Assembly: GCA_029212905.1 (NCBI GenBank)
Contig: JARGPB010000015.1
Span: forward strand, 30,154-94,153
Reading direction: 5' to 3'
DNA from: Thalassovita sp.
GTDB taxonomy: Bacteria > Pseudomonadota > Alphaproteobacteria > Rhodobacterales > Rhodobacteraceae
DNA: 64,000 bases
Of this stretch, positions 8,633 to 17,631 are shown one piece after another; position 1 is the first letter of the stretch, and the number at the start of each line of letters is the position of its first letter. A program made the translations under genes and the position numbers. The notes under the pieces are model-generated. The model saw only the letters and a program-made list of their open reading frames with translations. It was not told the origin of the DNA and made no database searches.

Positions 8633-9034
8633 TCAACCCAGAGGCCGTGCCTCGATCACCACAAAGGCCTGTGCCCAAGGGTGATCGTCGGTCAAGGTTA
8701 CGTGAATGATCGCTTCGTGGCCTGGCGGTGTCATCTGATCCAGCCGTTCGCGCGCCCAGCCAGTAACCTCCATGACCGGCTGGCCGGTCCGCAGATTGCT
8801 GACGGCCATGTCCTTCCAGGCAATGCCCATGCGCAGCCCGGTGCCCAAAGCCTTTGAGCAAGCCTCTTTCGCGGCCCAGCGTTTGGCATAGGTACCCGCA
8901 ACATCTTTGCGTCGCTCGGCCTTACGCTGCTCGATCTCGGTGAAAACGCGATTGCGGAACCTGTCACCGAACCGATCAAGCGTTCCGGCAATACGGTCGA
9001 TATTTGCCAAATCCGTACCGATTCCAAGGATCAT
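8633..9034 (-). CDS. acpS: holo-[acyl-carrier-protein] synthase
   Basis: AcpS transfers the 4'-phosphopantetheine arm of CoA to apo-ACP. The 133-residue protein starts with GIGTDLANIDRI, whose Asp binds Mg, and carries the second conserved motif KRWAAKEACSKALG. Length is typical. It lies between pdxJ and lepB, an arrangement common in alphaproteobacteria, with a small membrane-protein gene inserted after pdxJ. Confidence 0.95.
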   Translation of the reverse strand: MILGIGTDLANIDRIAGTLDRFGDRFRNRVFTEIEQRKAERRKDVAGTYAKRWAAKEACSKALGTGLRMGIAWKDMAVSNLRTGQPVMEVTGWARERLDQMTPPGHEAIIHVTLTDDHPWAQAFVVIEARPLG

Positions 9035-9037
9035 GTC

Positions 9038-9454
9038 TTAGCGCCTGTTCAGGGCCGATTTGGCGCCGAGCCCAAGAAAGAAACGCGTCACAAGAAATGC
9101 CACCAGCGCCTGCACCAACACGGCCGCCATCAAAATGCCGCCGCCCATACGCTGCGCCATCAGGTTGCGCAATTCGGGGATAACAAAAGTCATCACCGCA
9201 GTGAAAACCATCGAAATGGCCAACACAACCAATGCAGCAATCCGCGCGAATTTCCACATGTCGCCCTTCTCTGGCAAGCGACCGTTTTGTTGGGCGAACT
9301 TGTTGCCTTCGACCATGGCAGCCACCATCGGGGGCAGGATCATCATCCCGCCATTGGCAATGTCGAACTTGAAAATCTGCATCACCAGAAGTGACAGAAC
9401 CCAAAGCCCAACGCTGACTCCCACAAACACAAGGGTATAGCGGCGGATGTTCAT
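9038..9454 (-). CDS. small four-helix membrane protein, ABZJ_00895-like
   Basis: The 138-residue protein begins MNIRRYTLVFVGVS and has four hydrophobic segments (about residues 7-25, 28-45, 69-90 and 105-128) with short polar loops. A strong Shine-Dalgarno (AGGAGA) eight bases before the ATG at 9454 decides the start over a longer frame. It lies 3 bases upstream of acpS in the pdxJ-acpS run. It resembles uncharacterised membrane proteins of Rhodobacteraceae sometimes labelled ABZJ_00895 family; I offer that name from memory only. Function unknown. Confidence 0.8.
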   Translation of the reverse strand: MNIRRYTLVFVGVSVGLWVLSLLVMQIFKFDIANGGMMILPPMVAAMVEGNKFAQQNGRLPEKGDMWKFARIAALVVLAISMVFTAVMTFVIPELRNLMAQRMGGGILMAAVLVQALVAFLVTRFFLGLGAKSALNRR

Positions 9455-9479
9455 AATATCTCTCCTGTTTGGCACCACG

Positions 9480-10229
9480 TCATGCGCGCGCGCCATCCAT
9501 TAGACGACGCATTTCTTGAATGGCCGGGGTCAGGCCACGGAAGATCGCCTCGCCGATAATAAAGTGGCCGATGTTCAGCTCCATCACTTCGGGGAAGGCG
9601 GCAATCGGGGCCACGGTGTCATAGGTCAGGCCGTGGCCTGCGTGGACCTCTAACCCCAGCGAATGAGCAAAGGCCGACATGTCGCGCAGGGCGACCAGCT
9701 CGGCATCGCGATCCTCGAACCGTCCCTCGGCATGAGCGTCGCAATAGGCCCCCGTGTGCAGTTCAATCACCTGAGCGCCGATACGCGCGGCGGCCTCGAT
9801 CTGCTTTTGGTCGGCGGCGATGAAAATCGAAACGCGACAGCCAACCTCGCGCAGCGGGGCGATGAAATGCGCCAGGCGGTTTTCCTCGCGCGCGACCTCC
9901 AGGCCGCCCTCGGTGGTGCGTTCTTCGCGTTTTTCGGGCACCAGGCACACAGCATGCGGCCGGTGGCGCAGCGCAATTTTCTGCATTTCTTCGGTTGCCG
10001 CCATTTCGAAATTCAGCGGCACCGTCAGGACATCCATCAGCCCATCAATATCCGCATCCGAGATGTGCCGACGGTCCTCGCGCAGGTGCGCGGTGATTCC
10101 GTCTGCTCCGGCCTCTTCGGCCAGCTTTGCCGCACGCAGCGGATCGGGGTAGGCCCCACCCCGCGCATTCCGCACCGTGGCCACATGGTCGATGTTCACA
10201 CCAAGGCGCAATTGTCCCAAAGGCTCCAT
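9480..10229 (-). CDS. pdxJ: pyridoxine 5'-phosphate synthase
   Basis: PdxJ condenses 1-deoxyxylulose 5-phosphate with 3-amino-2-oxopropyl phosphate to make pyridoxine 5'-phosphate, the ring-closing step of vitamin B6 synthesis. The 249-residue TIM-barrel protein shows LGVNIDHVATVRNARGG at the N-terminus, HLREDRRHI, ELHTGAYCDAH, and the phosphate-binding end LNIGHFIIGEAIF. An AAGGAG ribosome site lies just upstream of the ATG. It heads the pdxJ-membrane protein-acpS-lepB-rnc run. Confidence 0.96.
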   Translation of the reverse strand: MEPLGQLRLGVNIDHVATVRNARGGAYPDPLRAAKLAEEAGADGITAHLREDRRHISDADIDGLMDVLTVPLNFEMAATEEMQKIALRHRPHAVCLVPEKREERTTEGGLEVAREENRLAHFIAPLREVGCRVSIFIAADQKQIEAAARIGAQVIELHTGAYCDAHAEGRFEDRDAELVALRDMSAFAHSLGLEVHAGHGLTYDTVAPIAAFPEVMELNIGHFIIGEAIFRGLTPAIQEMRRLMDGARA

Positions 10230-10277
10230 CGCCGTCTCCTTCGTTCTGAGTCGTTCTTCTACCCCGTGGCGCCGACC

Positions 10278-10940
10278 CTAGTCTGCCTTTGGCGCGTCGT
10301 CAGCCTGTCGTTGAGCTTTTTTCTTCAACGCGGCAAGTTTCGCTTTCAGCGCGCCTTTGCGGCGATGCTGATAGGCACGGATCAGCGGAACGCTGACGTA
10401 ATATGCCACAATGCCAGCGACGATACCGGGAATAATCCCGCCAATCATGTACGGAAAAAACACCTCGTCATAAAAGGCGTGCAGCTCGTGCCATTCGACG
10501 TCTTGGCCGGTGAAAACCGCGAATAGATTATCCTTAAGGTTATCCCCTGCGGCCAGAAATTTCCCAGCCAAAGACCGATGAACCTCGTGATCGTCTTCTG
10601 GCCCACGTCCCAGCAAGAAATAGCCGGTTTTCATGCTGATCACACCAATCGGCACATAGGTCAGCGGGTTCCCAAAGAACGTCCCCAAAAGGGCCGCCAG
10701 AATATTGCCCCGCATGATAAGCGCCAAAGTTCCGGCCACAACGAAGTGCATGCCGAAAAAGGGGGTAAAGGTCGTGAAAACCCCGGCAAAAATACCGCGC
10801 GCGATCTTTTCTGGCGAATCAGGAAGACGGTGCAGCCTGTGCTTCACGTACATCGCTGCGCGTCCCCAACCACCACGGGGCCAGAAAAATTCGAACAGGA
10901 TCTTCCAGATCGGTCTTCTGTCCCGGCGCTTGAAAACCAA
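10278..10940 (-). CDS. DUF2062 membrane protein
   Basis: The 220-residue protein matches the pattern of DUF2062: an early SPEKIARGIFAGVFTTFTPFFGMH segment, membrane helices around residues 48-72, 80-105 and 160-185, and a charged, Lys-rich C-terminal tail. The start appears to be a TTG at 10940, because a good Shine-Dalgarno (GGAAGGG) sits eight bases before it and no nearby ATG fits. It follows rsh by 17 bases and is probably co-transcribed. Function unknown. Confidence 0.82.
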   Translation of the reverse strand: MVFKRRDRRPIWKILFEFFWPRGGWGRAAMYVKHRLHRLPDSPEKIARGIFAGVFTTFTPFFGMHFVVAGTLALIMRGNILAALLGTFFGNPLTYVPIGVISMKTGYFLLGRGPEDDHEVHRSLAGKFLAAGDNLKDNLFAVFTGQDVEWHELHAFYDEVFFPYMIGGIIPGIVAGIVAYYVSVPLIRAYQHRRKGALKAKLAALKKKAQRQADDAPKAD

Positions 10941-10957
10941 AGGGGCGTCCCTTCCTT

Positions 10958-13090
10958 TTAACCTGCTTGCGAACTCAGCCGCGATGGATCCCGATGGCGC
11001 TGAACAGCGGCAACATCGCTTTCCGCCTCCAGAGCTGAAACAACAGAATGCAAATGTTCGGCGTCCCGCAATTCGACATCAATCAACAGTCGAAAGAAAT
11101 CCGGTTTGCGATCAACAAAATGTAAGTCCGAGATATTGGCCTTCTGCTCTCCGATCAATGTGCAAATCCGTCCCATGACGCCCGCATCATTGCCGATGGT
11201 CAGCTCCAGCGTTGCCGTGTGCACGGCCGGATGCTTGCCCGCATGCCAGTGCAGGTCCATCCAACGCTCGGGCTGGTCTTCGTATGCGGTCAGCGCTTCG
11301 CAGTCGATGGCATGGACGACCACGCCTTTGCCGCGATAGGTGATGCCCACGATACGCTCTCCTGGCAGTGGCTGGCAGCACTTTGCCAGATCAAAGCGTT
11401 GATCTGATGACAGACCGACAACCGCCCGATGCGGTTCGACCTCTTCCCCCTCCCGCGAGCTAAGCTCGGGGTAAACCGCATGGATGACTTCGCGGGCGGT
11501 CAGCTCGGCGCTGCCGAGGCGCGCCAGCAATTCATCCCGCCCTTCGATTCGCAAATGCCGAGCAGCGGTATCCAGTGCCTTGTCTGTCGATTTCTTCCCG
11601 ACATGTTCAAATGCCGAACGCGCCAGTTCCCGGCCCAGCTTGATAAAGCGTTCCCGGTCTACTGCGCGCAATGCTCTGCGGATGGCGGACTTCGCCTTGC
11701 CAGTGGTTGCAATCTCCAACCAGGTTCCCTGAGGGGTCTGGCCCTCAGCCGTGATGATTTCAACCGACTGGCCGTTTTTCACACGTGTCCACAAAGGCAC
11801 GCGCATCCCGTCTACCTTGGCGCCAACGCAGGCATTGCCGATCCGGGTGTGGATCGCATAGGCAAAATCAATCGGCGTCGCGCCCTTGGGCAATTTGACC
11901 ACTTCACCTTTGGGGGTAAAGCAGAACACCTTGTCCGAGTACATCTCCAGCTTTACCGCTTCCATGAACTCGTCATGGTCTTCTTCTCCGCCCATCTGCT
12001 CGGTCAGGTTGGCGATCCACTTTGCCGGATCTACGGCAAAGGGGTTCTGGCTGCGGACACCATCACGATAAGACCAGTGCGCCGCCACACCGGTTTCGGC
12101 CACGTCATGCATTTGACGGGTGCGAATTTGCACCTCGACCCGTTTGCCGTCGCGCCCAGACACCGAAGTATGAATCGAGCGATAGCCATTCGATTTGGGC
12201 TGGCTGATGTAATCCTTGAATCGGCCCGGAACGGCGCGCCAACGTTGGTGGATCACCCCCAGCGCCCGATAGGCGTCCATTTCCGAGTCGGTAATCACCC
12301 GAAATCCATAGATGTCGGACAGGCGGGAAAATCCCATGCCTTTTTCTTCCATCTTACGCCAGATCGAATAAGGCTTCTTGGCGCGGCCAAAGACCTGAGC
12401 CTCGATCCCGGCTTCTTCCAGCTCGTGCCGCATATCGCCGGTAATCCGATGGATCACATCACCGGTTTCCTTTTGCAGCATCACAAAGCGGCGCATGATG
12501 CTGGCGCGCCCCTCGGGATTCAGCACCTTAAAGGCCAGATCCTCCAGTTCTTCGCGCATCCACTGCATACCCATCCGGCCGGCCAGCGGAGCGAAGATGT
12601 CCATGGTTTCGCGGGCTTTTTGGACCTGCTTATCCGGGCGCATGGCCTTGATCGTGCGCATGTTGTGCAGACGATCGGCCAGCTTGACCAGGATCACCCG
12701 CAGGTCCTTGGACATGGCCATGAACAGTTTGCGAAAGTTCTCGGCCTGCTTGGTTTCTGAACTGGAAAGCTGGAGGTTGGTCAGCTTGGTCACACCATCG
12801 ACCAGTTCAGCGACGTCCTTGCCAAACCGCTTATCCACCTCGGAATAAGAGGCTTTGGTGTCTTCAATGGTGTCGTGCAGTAGGGCGGTGATGATGGTCG
12901 CATCGTCTAGCCGCTGTTCCGTCAGAATCGCGGCGACGGCAACGGGGTGGCTGAAGTAGGGCTCGCCAGAGTGGCGGAACTGCCCTTCATGCATCAGGCG
13001 GCCATAGTCATAGGCCGCCCGGATCAGCTGTTCATTCGTTTTTGGGTTATAGTTGCGGACCAGTGCGATCAGATCATCAACCGCGATCAT
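10958..13090 (-). CDS. rsh: bifunctional (p)ppGpp synthetase/hydrolase (RelA/SpoT homologue)
   Basis: This is the stringent-response enzyme that makes and degrades (p)ppGpp. The 710-residue protein has all long-RSH domains: the HD hydrolase (FSHPVAVAAIL and TALLHDTIEDT), the synthetase (GYRSIHTSVSG), the TGS domain (VFCFTPKGEVVKLPKGATP) and a C-terminal ACT domain. The synthetase carries an R-F-K-D stretch in the position where bifunctional enzymes have RxKD, and the HD residues are intact, so both activities are expected. It follows rpoZ, the gene neighbour also seen with spoT elsewhere. Confidence 0.95.
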   Translation of the reverse strand: MIAVDDLIALVRNYNPKTNEQLIRAAYDYGRLMHEGQFRHSGEPYFSHPVAVAAILTEQRLDDATIITALLHDTIEDTKASYSEVDKRFGKDVAELVDGVTKLTNLQLSSSETKQAENFRKLFMAMSKDLRVILVKLADRLHNMRTIKAMRPDKQVQKARETMDIFAPLAGRMGMQWMREELEDLAFKVLNPEGRASIMRRFVMLQKETGDVIHRITGDMRHELEEAGIEAQVFGRAKKPYSIWRKMEEKGMGFSRLSDIYGFRVITDSEMDAYRALGVIHQRWRAVPGRFKDYISQPKSNGYRSIHTSVSGRDGKRVEVQIRTRQMHDVAETGVAAHWSYRDGVRSQNPFAVDPAKWIANLTEQMGGEEDHDEFMEAVKLEMYSDKVFCFTPKGEVVKLPKGATPIDFAYAIHTRIGNACVGAKVDGMRVPLWTRVKNGQSVEIITAEGQTPQGTWLEIATTGKAKSAIRRALRAVDRERFIKLGRELARSAFEHVGKKSTDKALDTAARHLRIEGRDELLARLGSAELTAREVIHAVYPELSSREGEEVEPHRAVVGLSSDQRFDLAKCCQPLPGERIVGITYRGKGVVVHAIDCEALTAYEDQPERWMDLHWHAGKHPAVHTATLELTIGNDAGVMGRICTLIGEQKANISDLHFVDRKPDFFRLLIDVELRDAEHLHSVVSALEAESDVAAVQRHRDPSRLSSQAG

Positions 13091-13121
13091 ATTTCCCGCT
13101 TCCCGTGATAGAGGCGCTGCC

Positions 13122-13481
13122 TCAGCCCTGACCCTGTGCTTCCATCAACTGGCGCAGCAGCATTTCTTCGGACATATCGTCCTCGGCGGGTTTGTCCGCA
13201 GGTTCGCCACCGCCCATCAACAGGGCCATGTTGTCGTCCTCGGGCATATCGACTTCGATCTGTGTCTGGTTGTTCTCAATCAGACGTTCGCGCAGCTCGT
13301 CGGCCGATTGGGTTTCCTCTGCGATTTCACGCAGGGCGACAACCGGGTTTTTGTCGTTGTCACGATCTACAGTGATCGGAGCGCCGGCCGACACTTCGCG
13401 CGCACGATGGGCGGCAAGCATCACCAGTTCGAACCGGTTCGGGACCTTGTCTACGCAGTCTTCAACGGTAACGCGGGCCAT
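13122..13481 (-). CDS. rpoZ: RNA polymerase omega subunit
   Basis: The 119-residue protein begins MARVTVEDCVDKVPNRFELVMLAAHRARE, the universal omega N-terminus, and has an acidic C-terminal tail. Omega assists RNA polymerase assembly and contributes to ppGpp binding. Its place directly before rsh, with a 31-base gap, is a conserved and functionally sensible pairing. The start at 13481 is chosen over a longer frame because the conserved region begins there. Confidence 0.96.
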   Translation of the reverse strand: MARVTVEDCVDKVPNRFELVMLAAHRAREVSAGAPITVDRDNDKNPVVALREIAEETQSADELRERLIENNQTQIEVDMPEDDNMALLMGGGEPADKPAEDDMSEEMLLRQLMEAQGQG

Positions 13482-13559
13482 TGGGGCACTCCAGTCATAG
13501 GGGTAGGGTATCTGAAAGGCGGTTTCTATGTGGAAAAATAGGGATTGACAACCCAATAT

Positions 13560-14126
13560 TCAAACCGGCCGAACCTCTTTTATTGCGTCCTCGCTCAGAG
13601 CGGCACAGAATTGCCGAACGCTCTGCCCCAAAACCGGATGATGCCAGTCCGGTGCCACATCCATCATCGGTACCAAGACGAACGCCCGCTCGTGCATACG
13701 TGGATGCGGTAAGATCAGCTCTTTGGGGGCGTCCTGCTGTTGTCGTTCTGGGGGTAAGTTATGCCAGAGTTCAAAGCCCGCGACATCGGGCAAAACCCTT
13801 TGACCATAGGCGACCAGGTCAATATCCACCGTCCGCGCTGCCCAGCGCCTGTTTCGCTCTCGGCCCAGCCCGGCCTCGACCTGATGCAGGACCGTCAGCA
13901 GATCGGTGGGCGCCAAATCTGTCTGCACCACAACCACCGCATTCACATAGTCAGGCCCTGCCCCCACCGGGAAGCATGGCGTGTGGAAAAATCGGCTTTG
14001 TCGCAGGACAATAACTCCTTTTAACGCCAAACTTTCCAGCGCCATGCCCAGAAGTTCGGCTGGCGCAACGTTTTCGAAGGTCTGATTCGATCCAAGCGCC
14101 AGCACGATCTCTTGATCAATTTTCAT
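13560..14126 (-). CDS. folK: 2-amino-4-hydroxy-6-hydroxymethyldihydropteridine pyrophosphokinase
   Basis: FolK transfers pyrophosphate from ATP to 6-hydroxymethyl-7,8-dihydropterin in folate synthesis. The 188-residue protein contains LALGSNQ at the N-terminus and the signature RRWAARTVDIDLVAYG followed by ILPHPRMHERAFVLVPM, which bind ATP and pterin. It is slightly longer than the usual 160 residues. An AAAGGA ribosome site precedes the ATG. It is first of the leftward folK-rpoZ-rsh series and is divergent from the NYN-domain gene. Confidence 0.95.
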   Translation of the reverse strand: MKIDQEIVLALGSNQTFENVAPAELLGMALESLALKGVIVLRQSRFFHTPCFPVGAGPDYVNAVVVVQTDLAPTDLLTVLHQVEAGLGRERNRRWAARTVDIDLVAYGQRVLPDVAGFELWHNLPPERQQQDAPKELILPHPRMHERAFVLVPMMDVAPDWHHPVLGQSVRQFCAALSEDAIKEVRPV

Positions 14127-14265
14127 GGCAACCCTATCCTTTCGAGCGTGCTAACCCACTTGCGCACTGTTTCCGATAGACCTAATTCTTCTCAGATCCG
14201 CGCTGTTCTTATTTACACTCACTCACGGACGAATTGGCACGGTAATACATTGGAAGGGAATTTTA

Positions 14266-14835
14266 ATGTTCTACAAAGACGAACGGCTGGCGCTGTTCAT
14301 CGACGGCTCGAATTTATATGCCGCTGCCAAAGCCCTTGGGTTTGACATCGACTACAAGCTTCTACGTCAAGAATTTATGCGCCGGGGCAAACTCCTGCGG
14401 GCCTTTTATTACACTGCCCTGCTGGAAAATGATGAATATTCGCCCATCCGCCCATTGGTGGATTGGCTACACTACAACGGCTTCACCATGGTGACCAAAC
14501 CCGCCAAGGAATATACCGACAGCCAGGGCCGCCGCAAAGTCAAAGGCAACATGGATATCGAACTGACCGTAGACGCCATGGAACTGGCCCCGCGCGTCGA
14601 TCATATCGTGCTGTTTTCCGGCGACGGAGATTTCCGCCCTCTAGTCGAAAGCCTTCAGCGTCAGGGTGTGCGTGTGTCTGTGGTCTCGACGATCCGCAGC
14701 CAACCTCCGATGATCGCTGACGAGCTGCGCCGCCAGGCGGATAACTTCATCGAGCTGGACGAGCTGAAAGACGTGATTGGCCGACCTCCGCGTGAGGTGC
14801 CAATCGAACGTGAAGGCGTCTATACGCCTAGCTAA
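14266..14835 (+). CDS. NYN domain protein, LabA/DUF88 family
   Basis: The 189-residue protein has the PIN-like NYN fold signatures: RLALFIDGSNLYAAAK at the start, the central acidic NMDIELTVDAMELA, and LFSGDGDFRPLVESLQRQG. These Asp residues form the metal site of a putative ribonuclease. The family is linked to RNA processing but this subgroup is uncharacterised. A GGAAGGG ribosome site and a strong terminator make it a single-gene unit, divergent from folK. Confidence 0.9.
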   Translation: MFYKDERLALFIDGSNLYAAAKALGFDIDYKLLRQEFMRRGKLLRAFYYTALLENDEYSPIRPLVDWLHYNGFTMVTKPAKEYTDSQGRRKVKGNMDIELTVDAMELAPRVDHIVLFSGDGDFRPLVESLQRQGVRVSVVSTIRSQPPMIADELRRQADNFIELDELKDVIGRPPREVPIEREGVYTPS

Positions 14836-14838
14836 TCC

Positions 14839-14870
14839 AAAAGGCCGGGGCCGCAATGCCCCGGCCTTTT
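14839..14870. terminator. bidirectional intrinsic terminator
   Basis: AAAAGGCCGGGG and CCCCGGCCTTTT form a perfect 12-bp stem with an 8-base loop between the convergent NYN gene and the cytochrome gene. Confidence 0.92.
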
Positions 14871-14888
14871 GCTATTCGGATTGTCGGC

Positions 14889-15329
14889 CTACTGATCGGA
14901 CCCCGCGTTGATACGGTTATGAGTATCAATCACCCGTTTTGGCCACGTGCTTTTGATATAGGCCAGCACCACGGCGATTTCCTGATCGCTTAGCACCTCC
15001 TGAAACCCAAGCATCCGGGATTTGTACCCCTGTCCGACCATCGCTTCGGTCCCATACTTAGTGGTCAGAAATAATTGGCGATCCGGGTGGTGCCAAGTAT
15101 GCCCCGTTTCATCATGCGGCGGAGCAGGAAGGTAGCCATCTTCGTCCCGGCTGCGCCAGTTCGGCTCTCCTTCAAGTGCCACCCCATGGCAACTGGCGCA
15201 ATTGTCGGCATAGAGGTCCTGACCGATCTCGATTGCTTTGGGGTTGTCATAGGGAACAAATCCCTCGGCCCAGGCGGCCTGCGCCCCAAGCAACCCAATC
15301 GCCAGCCCTGCCAATTGTCTCGGATGCAT
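14889..15329 (-). CDS. secreted monohaem cytochrome c
   Basis: The 146-residue protein starts MHPRQLAGLAIGLLGAQAAWAEG, a Sec signal peptide with a likely cleavage after AWA. The mature part has one haem c site (CASCHG) and a possible distal Met in KSRMLGFQ, as in class I cytochromes c. A GGGAGGG ribosome site supports the start at 15329. It would carry electrons in the periplasm; its partners are unknown. It is divergent from ispH. Confidence 0.9.
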   Translation of the reverse strand: MHPRQLAGLAIGLLGAQAAWAEGFVPYDNPKAIEIGQDLYADNCASCHGVALEGEPNWRSRDEDGYLPAPPHDETGHTWHHPDRQLFLTTKYGTEAMVGQGYKSRMLGFQEVLSDQEIAVVLAYIKSTWPKRVIDTHNRINAGSDQ

Positions 15330-15467
15330 TGCGCGCCCTCCCTGTGCTCTGTTCGCAGCAAATGACACCACACCATCCATCCGCCAACAAGTCACCCTTG
15401 CGTGACCGCAAGGCACTGGACCACGCAGCGCCAAGCGCGTACCTCTGTGAACAACAGGAGACCCCGC

Positions 15468-16418
15468 ATGACGAAACCACCGCTAACCGTTTACCTTGCC
15501 GCACCCCGCGGGTTTTGTGCAGGCGTAGACCGCGCCATCAAGATCGTCGAAATGGCGATTCAGAAGTGGGGCGCGCCAGTCTATGTGCGGCACGAAATCG
15601 TTCACAACAAATACGTTGTCGATGGGCTACGCGACCTGGGGGCTGTCTTTGTCGAAGAGCTGGAGGATTGCCCCGATGATCGGCCCGTGATCTTCTCGGC
15701 CCACGGCGTGCCGAAATCCGTCCCCGCCGAGGCGGCCAAGCGTCAAATGATCTATGTCGATGCCACCTGCCCGCTGGTGTCCAAGGTCCATATCGAGGCC
15801 GAGCGCCATTCCGAGAACGGACTGCAAATCATCATGATCGGACACACCGGCCACCCCGAAACCATTGGCACCATGGGTCAGCTCCCTGATGGCGAGGTCC
15901 TGCTGGTCGAAACGGTCGAGGATGTCGCCACCGTGCAGGTCCGCGACCCCAATCAGCTGGCCTTTGTGACTCAGACGACGCTGTCGGTCGACGACACCAA
16001 AGACATCGTGGCTGCACTTCAGGCACGGTTCCCCGCCATCCAGGGCCCCCACAAAGAAGACATCTGCTATGCCACCACCAATCGCCAAGAGGCCGTCAAG
16101 GCGATGTCCGGCAGGATCGACGCGATGCTAGTGGTCGGCGCGCCGAACTCGTCCAATTCCCGTCGGCTGGTCGAGGTCGCCTCGCGCAACGGCTGTGAGT
16201 ATGCGCAATTGGTACAGCGGGCCTCGGACATTGATTGGCGTGCGCTGGACGGTATCCGGTCCATCGGGATCACGGCCGGGGCCTCGGCACCAGAGCTGCT
16301 GGTGGACGAGGTCATCAACGCCCTACGCGACCGGCACGACGTCACAATCGAAGAAATCGAAACCGCAAAAGAGAACGTAGAGTTCAAAGTCCCCCGCGTG
16401 CTGCGCGAAACCGTCTGA
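15468..16418 (+). CDS. ispH: 4-hydroxy-3-methylbut-2-enyl diphosphate reductase
   Basis: IspH makes IPP and DMAPP in the last step of the MEP isoprenoid pathway using a [4Fe-4S] cluster. The 316-residue protein has the three cluster cysteines C17 (APRGFCAGVDRA), C101 (DATCPLVSKVH) and C200 (DICYATTNRQ), and the substrate-binding SSNSRRL segment. The ATG at 15468 is chosen because ACAGGAG precedes it and the family N-terminus begins there. It leads a rightward group of five tightly packed genes. Confidence 0.97.
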   Translation: MTKPPLTVYLAAPRGFCAGVDRAIKIVEMAIQKWGAPVYVRHEIVHNKYVVDGLRDLGAVFVEELEDCPDDRPVIFSAHGVPKSVPAEAAKRQMIYVDATCPLVSKVHIEAERHSENGLQIIMIGHTGHPETIGTMGQLPDGEVLLVETVEDVATVQVRDPNQLAFVTQTTLSVDDTKDIVAALQARFPAIQGPHKEDICYATTNRQEAVKAMSGRIDAMLVVGAPNSSNSRRLVEVASRNGCEYAQLVQRASDIDWRALDGIRSIGITAGASAPELLVDEVINALRDRHDVTIEEIETAKENVEFKVPRVLRETV

Positions 16419-16426
16419 GGCCTGAT

Positions 16427-17041
16427 ATGATCTCTTTACAATTTCTGCTGACCGCTCTGGTCGTTGTCATCGCGCCCGGAACCGGAGTGGTCTACACTCT
16501 GGCAATGGGCTTGGGTCAGGGGCCACGCGCCGCCATTATCGCGGCCTTGGGCTGCACCTTTGGTATCATTCCCGCGATGGCTGCTGCGATCCTGGGGCTG
16601 GCTGCGGTGCTACACACCTCTGCACTATTGTTCCAAACCGTGAAATTCGCGGGTGTTGCATACCTGTTGTGGCTGGCATGGCAGGCAATGCGTTCTGGTG
16701 GGGCGCTATCTGTCTCGGGTCAGAGCGCCCGTCAATCCGCACTGACCATCGCCCGGCGCGGCATCTTGATCAACGTCCTGAACCCGAAGCTCTCAATCTT
16801 CTTTCTCGCGTTGCTGCCGCCATTCCTGTCTGGCACCCCCGAAGCAGCCACATCCGAAATGCTGACGCTTGGCATGGTTTTCATGGTCATGACATTCGTG
16901 ATTTTCGCGCTGTACGGTGTCTTTGCAGCATCAGCCCGACGTCTGATCCTTTCCAGCGAACGCACCATGCGCTGGCTCAACCGTTCGTTTGCCGCGATCT
17001 TCACCCTGTTGGCGGGCCGTCTGGCGCTGGAACGCGCATGA
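16427..17041 (+). CDS. LysE/RhtB family amino-acid exporter
   Basis: The 204-residue protein has five to six membrane helices and the family start ISLQFLLTALVVVIAPGTGVVYTLAMGLGQGP. The conserved NVLNPKLSIFFLA segment lies in the middle. LysE/RhtB proteins export amino acids or homoserine lactones; the substrate here is unknown. It starts 8 bases after ispH, and its stop overlaps the next ATG (ATGA). Confidence 0.92.
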   Translation: MISLQFLLTALVVVIAPGTGVVYTLAMGLGQGPRAAIIAALGCTFGIIPAMAAAILGLAAVLHTSALLFQTVKFAGVAYLLWLAWQAMRSGGALSVSGQSARQSALTIARRGILINVLNPKLSIFFLALLPPFLSGTPEAATSEMLTLGMVFMVMTFVIFALYGVFAASARRLILSSERTMRWLNRSFAAIFTLLAGRLALERA

Positions 17042-17631
17042 GCACCGATTCCAAGACAATCCGCACCTACGACACCCACGCAGACGAATATGCCCGCGTC
17101 ACCTTCACGGACAAACCTGACCCATTTCTGCAAGCCTTCATTGATGCCGTCCCCAAAGGTGGGCGTGTACTGGATCTTGGCTGCGGCCCCGGAACCTTTG
17201 CCAATCTGATGGCACAAACAGGGCTGAGTGTTGACGCCACAGACGCCTCGGCAGAAATGGTCACCCGCGCGGCCCAGCATCCGGGTGTCTCTGCCCAGCA
17301 GGCGACATTTGACGATCTGACCGCCCGCAATCTGTACGACGGTATCTGGGCCAATTTCAGCCTGCTGCACGCCCCGCGCGCCGCCATGCCACACCACTTG
17401 GCCGCAATCCACACGGCACTGCGCCCTCATGGGGCCTTTCACCTGGCCGTTAAAACCGGCGAAGGTGAACACCGCGACCGTTTGGGCCGCTTCTACACCT
17501 ACTACTCACCCGAAGCATTGACCGCCCTGCTGGAAACGGCTGGCTTCACCGTTCAGAAAATCACACCCGGCCGCGACAAAGGTCTGGACGGGTCCTTGTC
17601 CGATTGGATATCCGTAGCCTCCCATGCCTGA
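17038..17631 (+). CDS. class I SAM-dependent methyltransferase
   Basis: The 197-residue protein has a Rossmann methyltransferase fold. Motif I is VLDLGCGPGTFANLMAQTG, motif II contains VDATDASAEMVTRA, and a later segment LYDGIWANFSLLHAPRAAM corresponds to motif IV. It resembles small-molecule or ubiquinone-type methyltransferases, but the substrate is not identifiable. The ATG at 17038 overlaps the LysE stop, and its own 3' end overlaps rnhA by 8 bases. Confidence 0.9.
   Translation: MSTDSKTIRTYDTHADEYARVTFTDKPDPFLQAFIDAVPKGGRVLDLGCGPGTFANLMAQTGLSVDATDASAEMVTRAAQHPGVSAQQATFDDLTARNLYDGIWANFSLLHAPRAAMPHHLAAIHTALRPHGAFHLAVKTGEGEHRDRLGRFYTYYSPEALTALLETAGFTVQKITPGRDKGLDGSLSDWISVASHA

Noticed and set aside
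9663..10526. 287-residue plus-strand frame across pdxJ and the DUF2062 gene
   Set aside because: It spans two clear leftward genes in antisense and has no coherent domain.
11429..12760. 443-residue open frame on the plus strand inside rsh
   Set aside because: It lies fully opposite the conserved RelA/SpoT homologue, has no ribosome site or family motif, and is a shadow frame.
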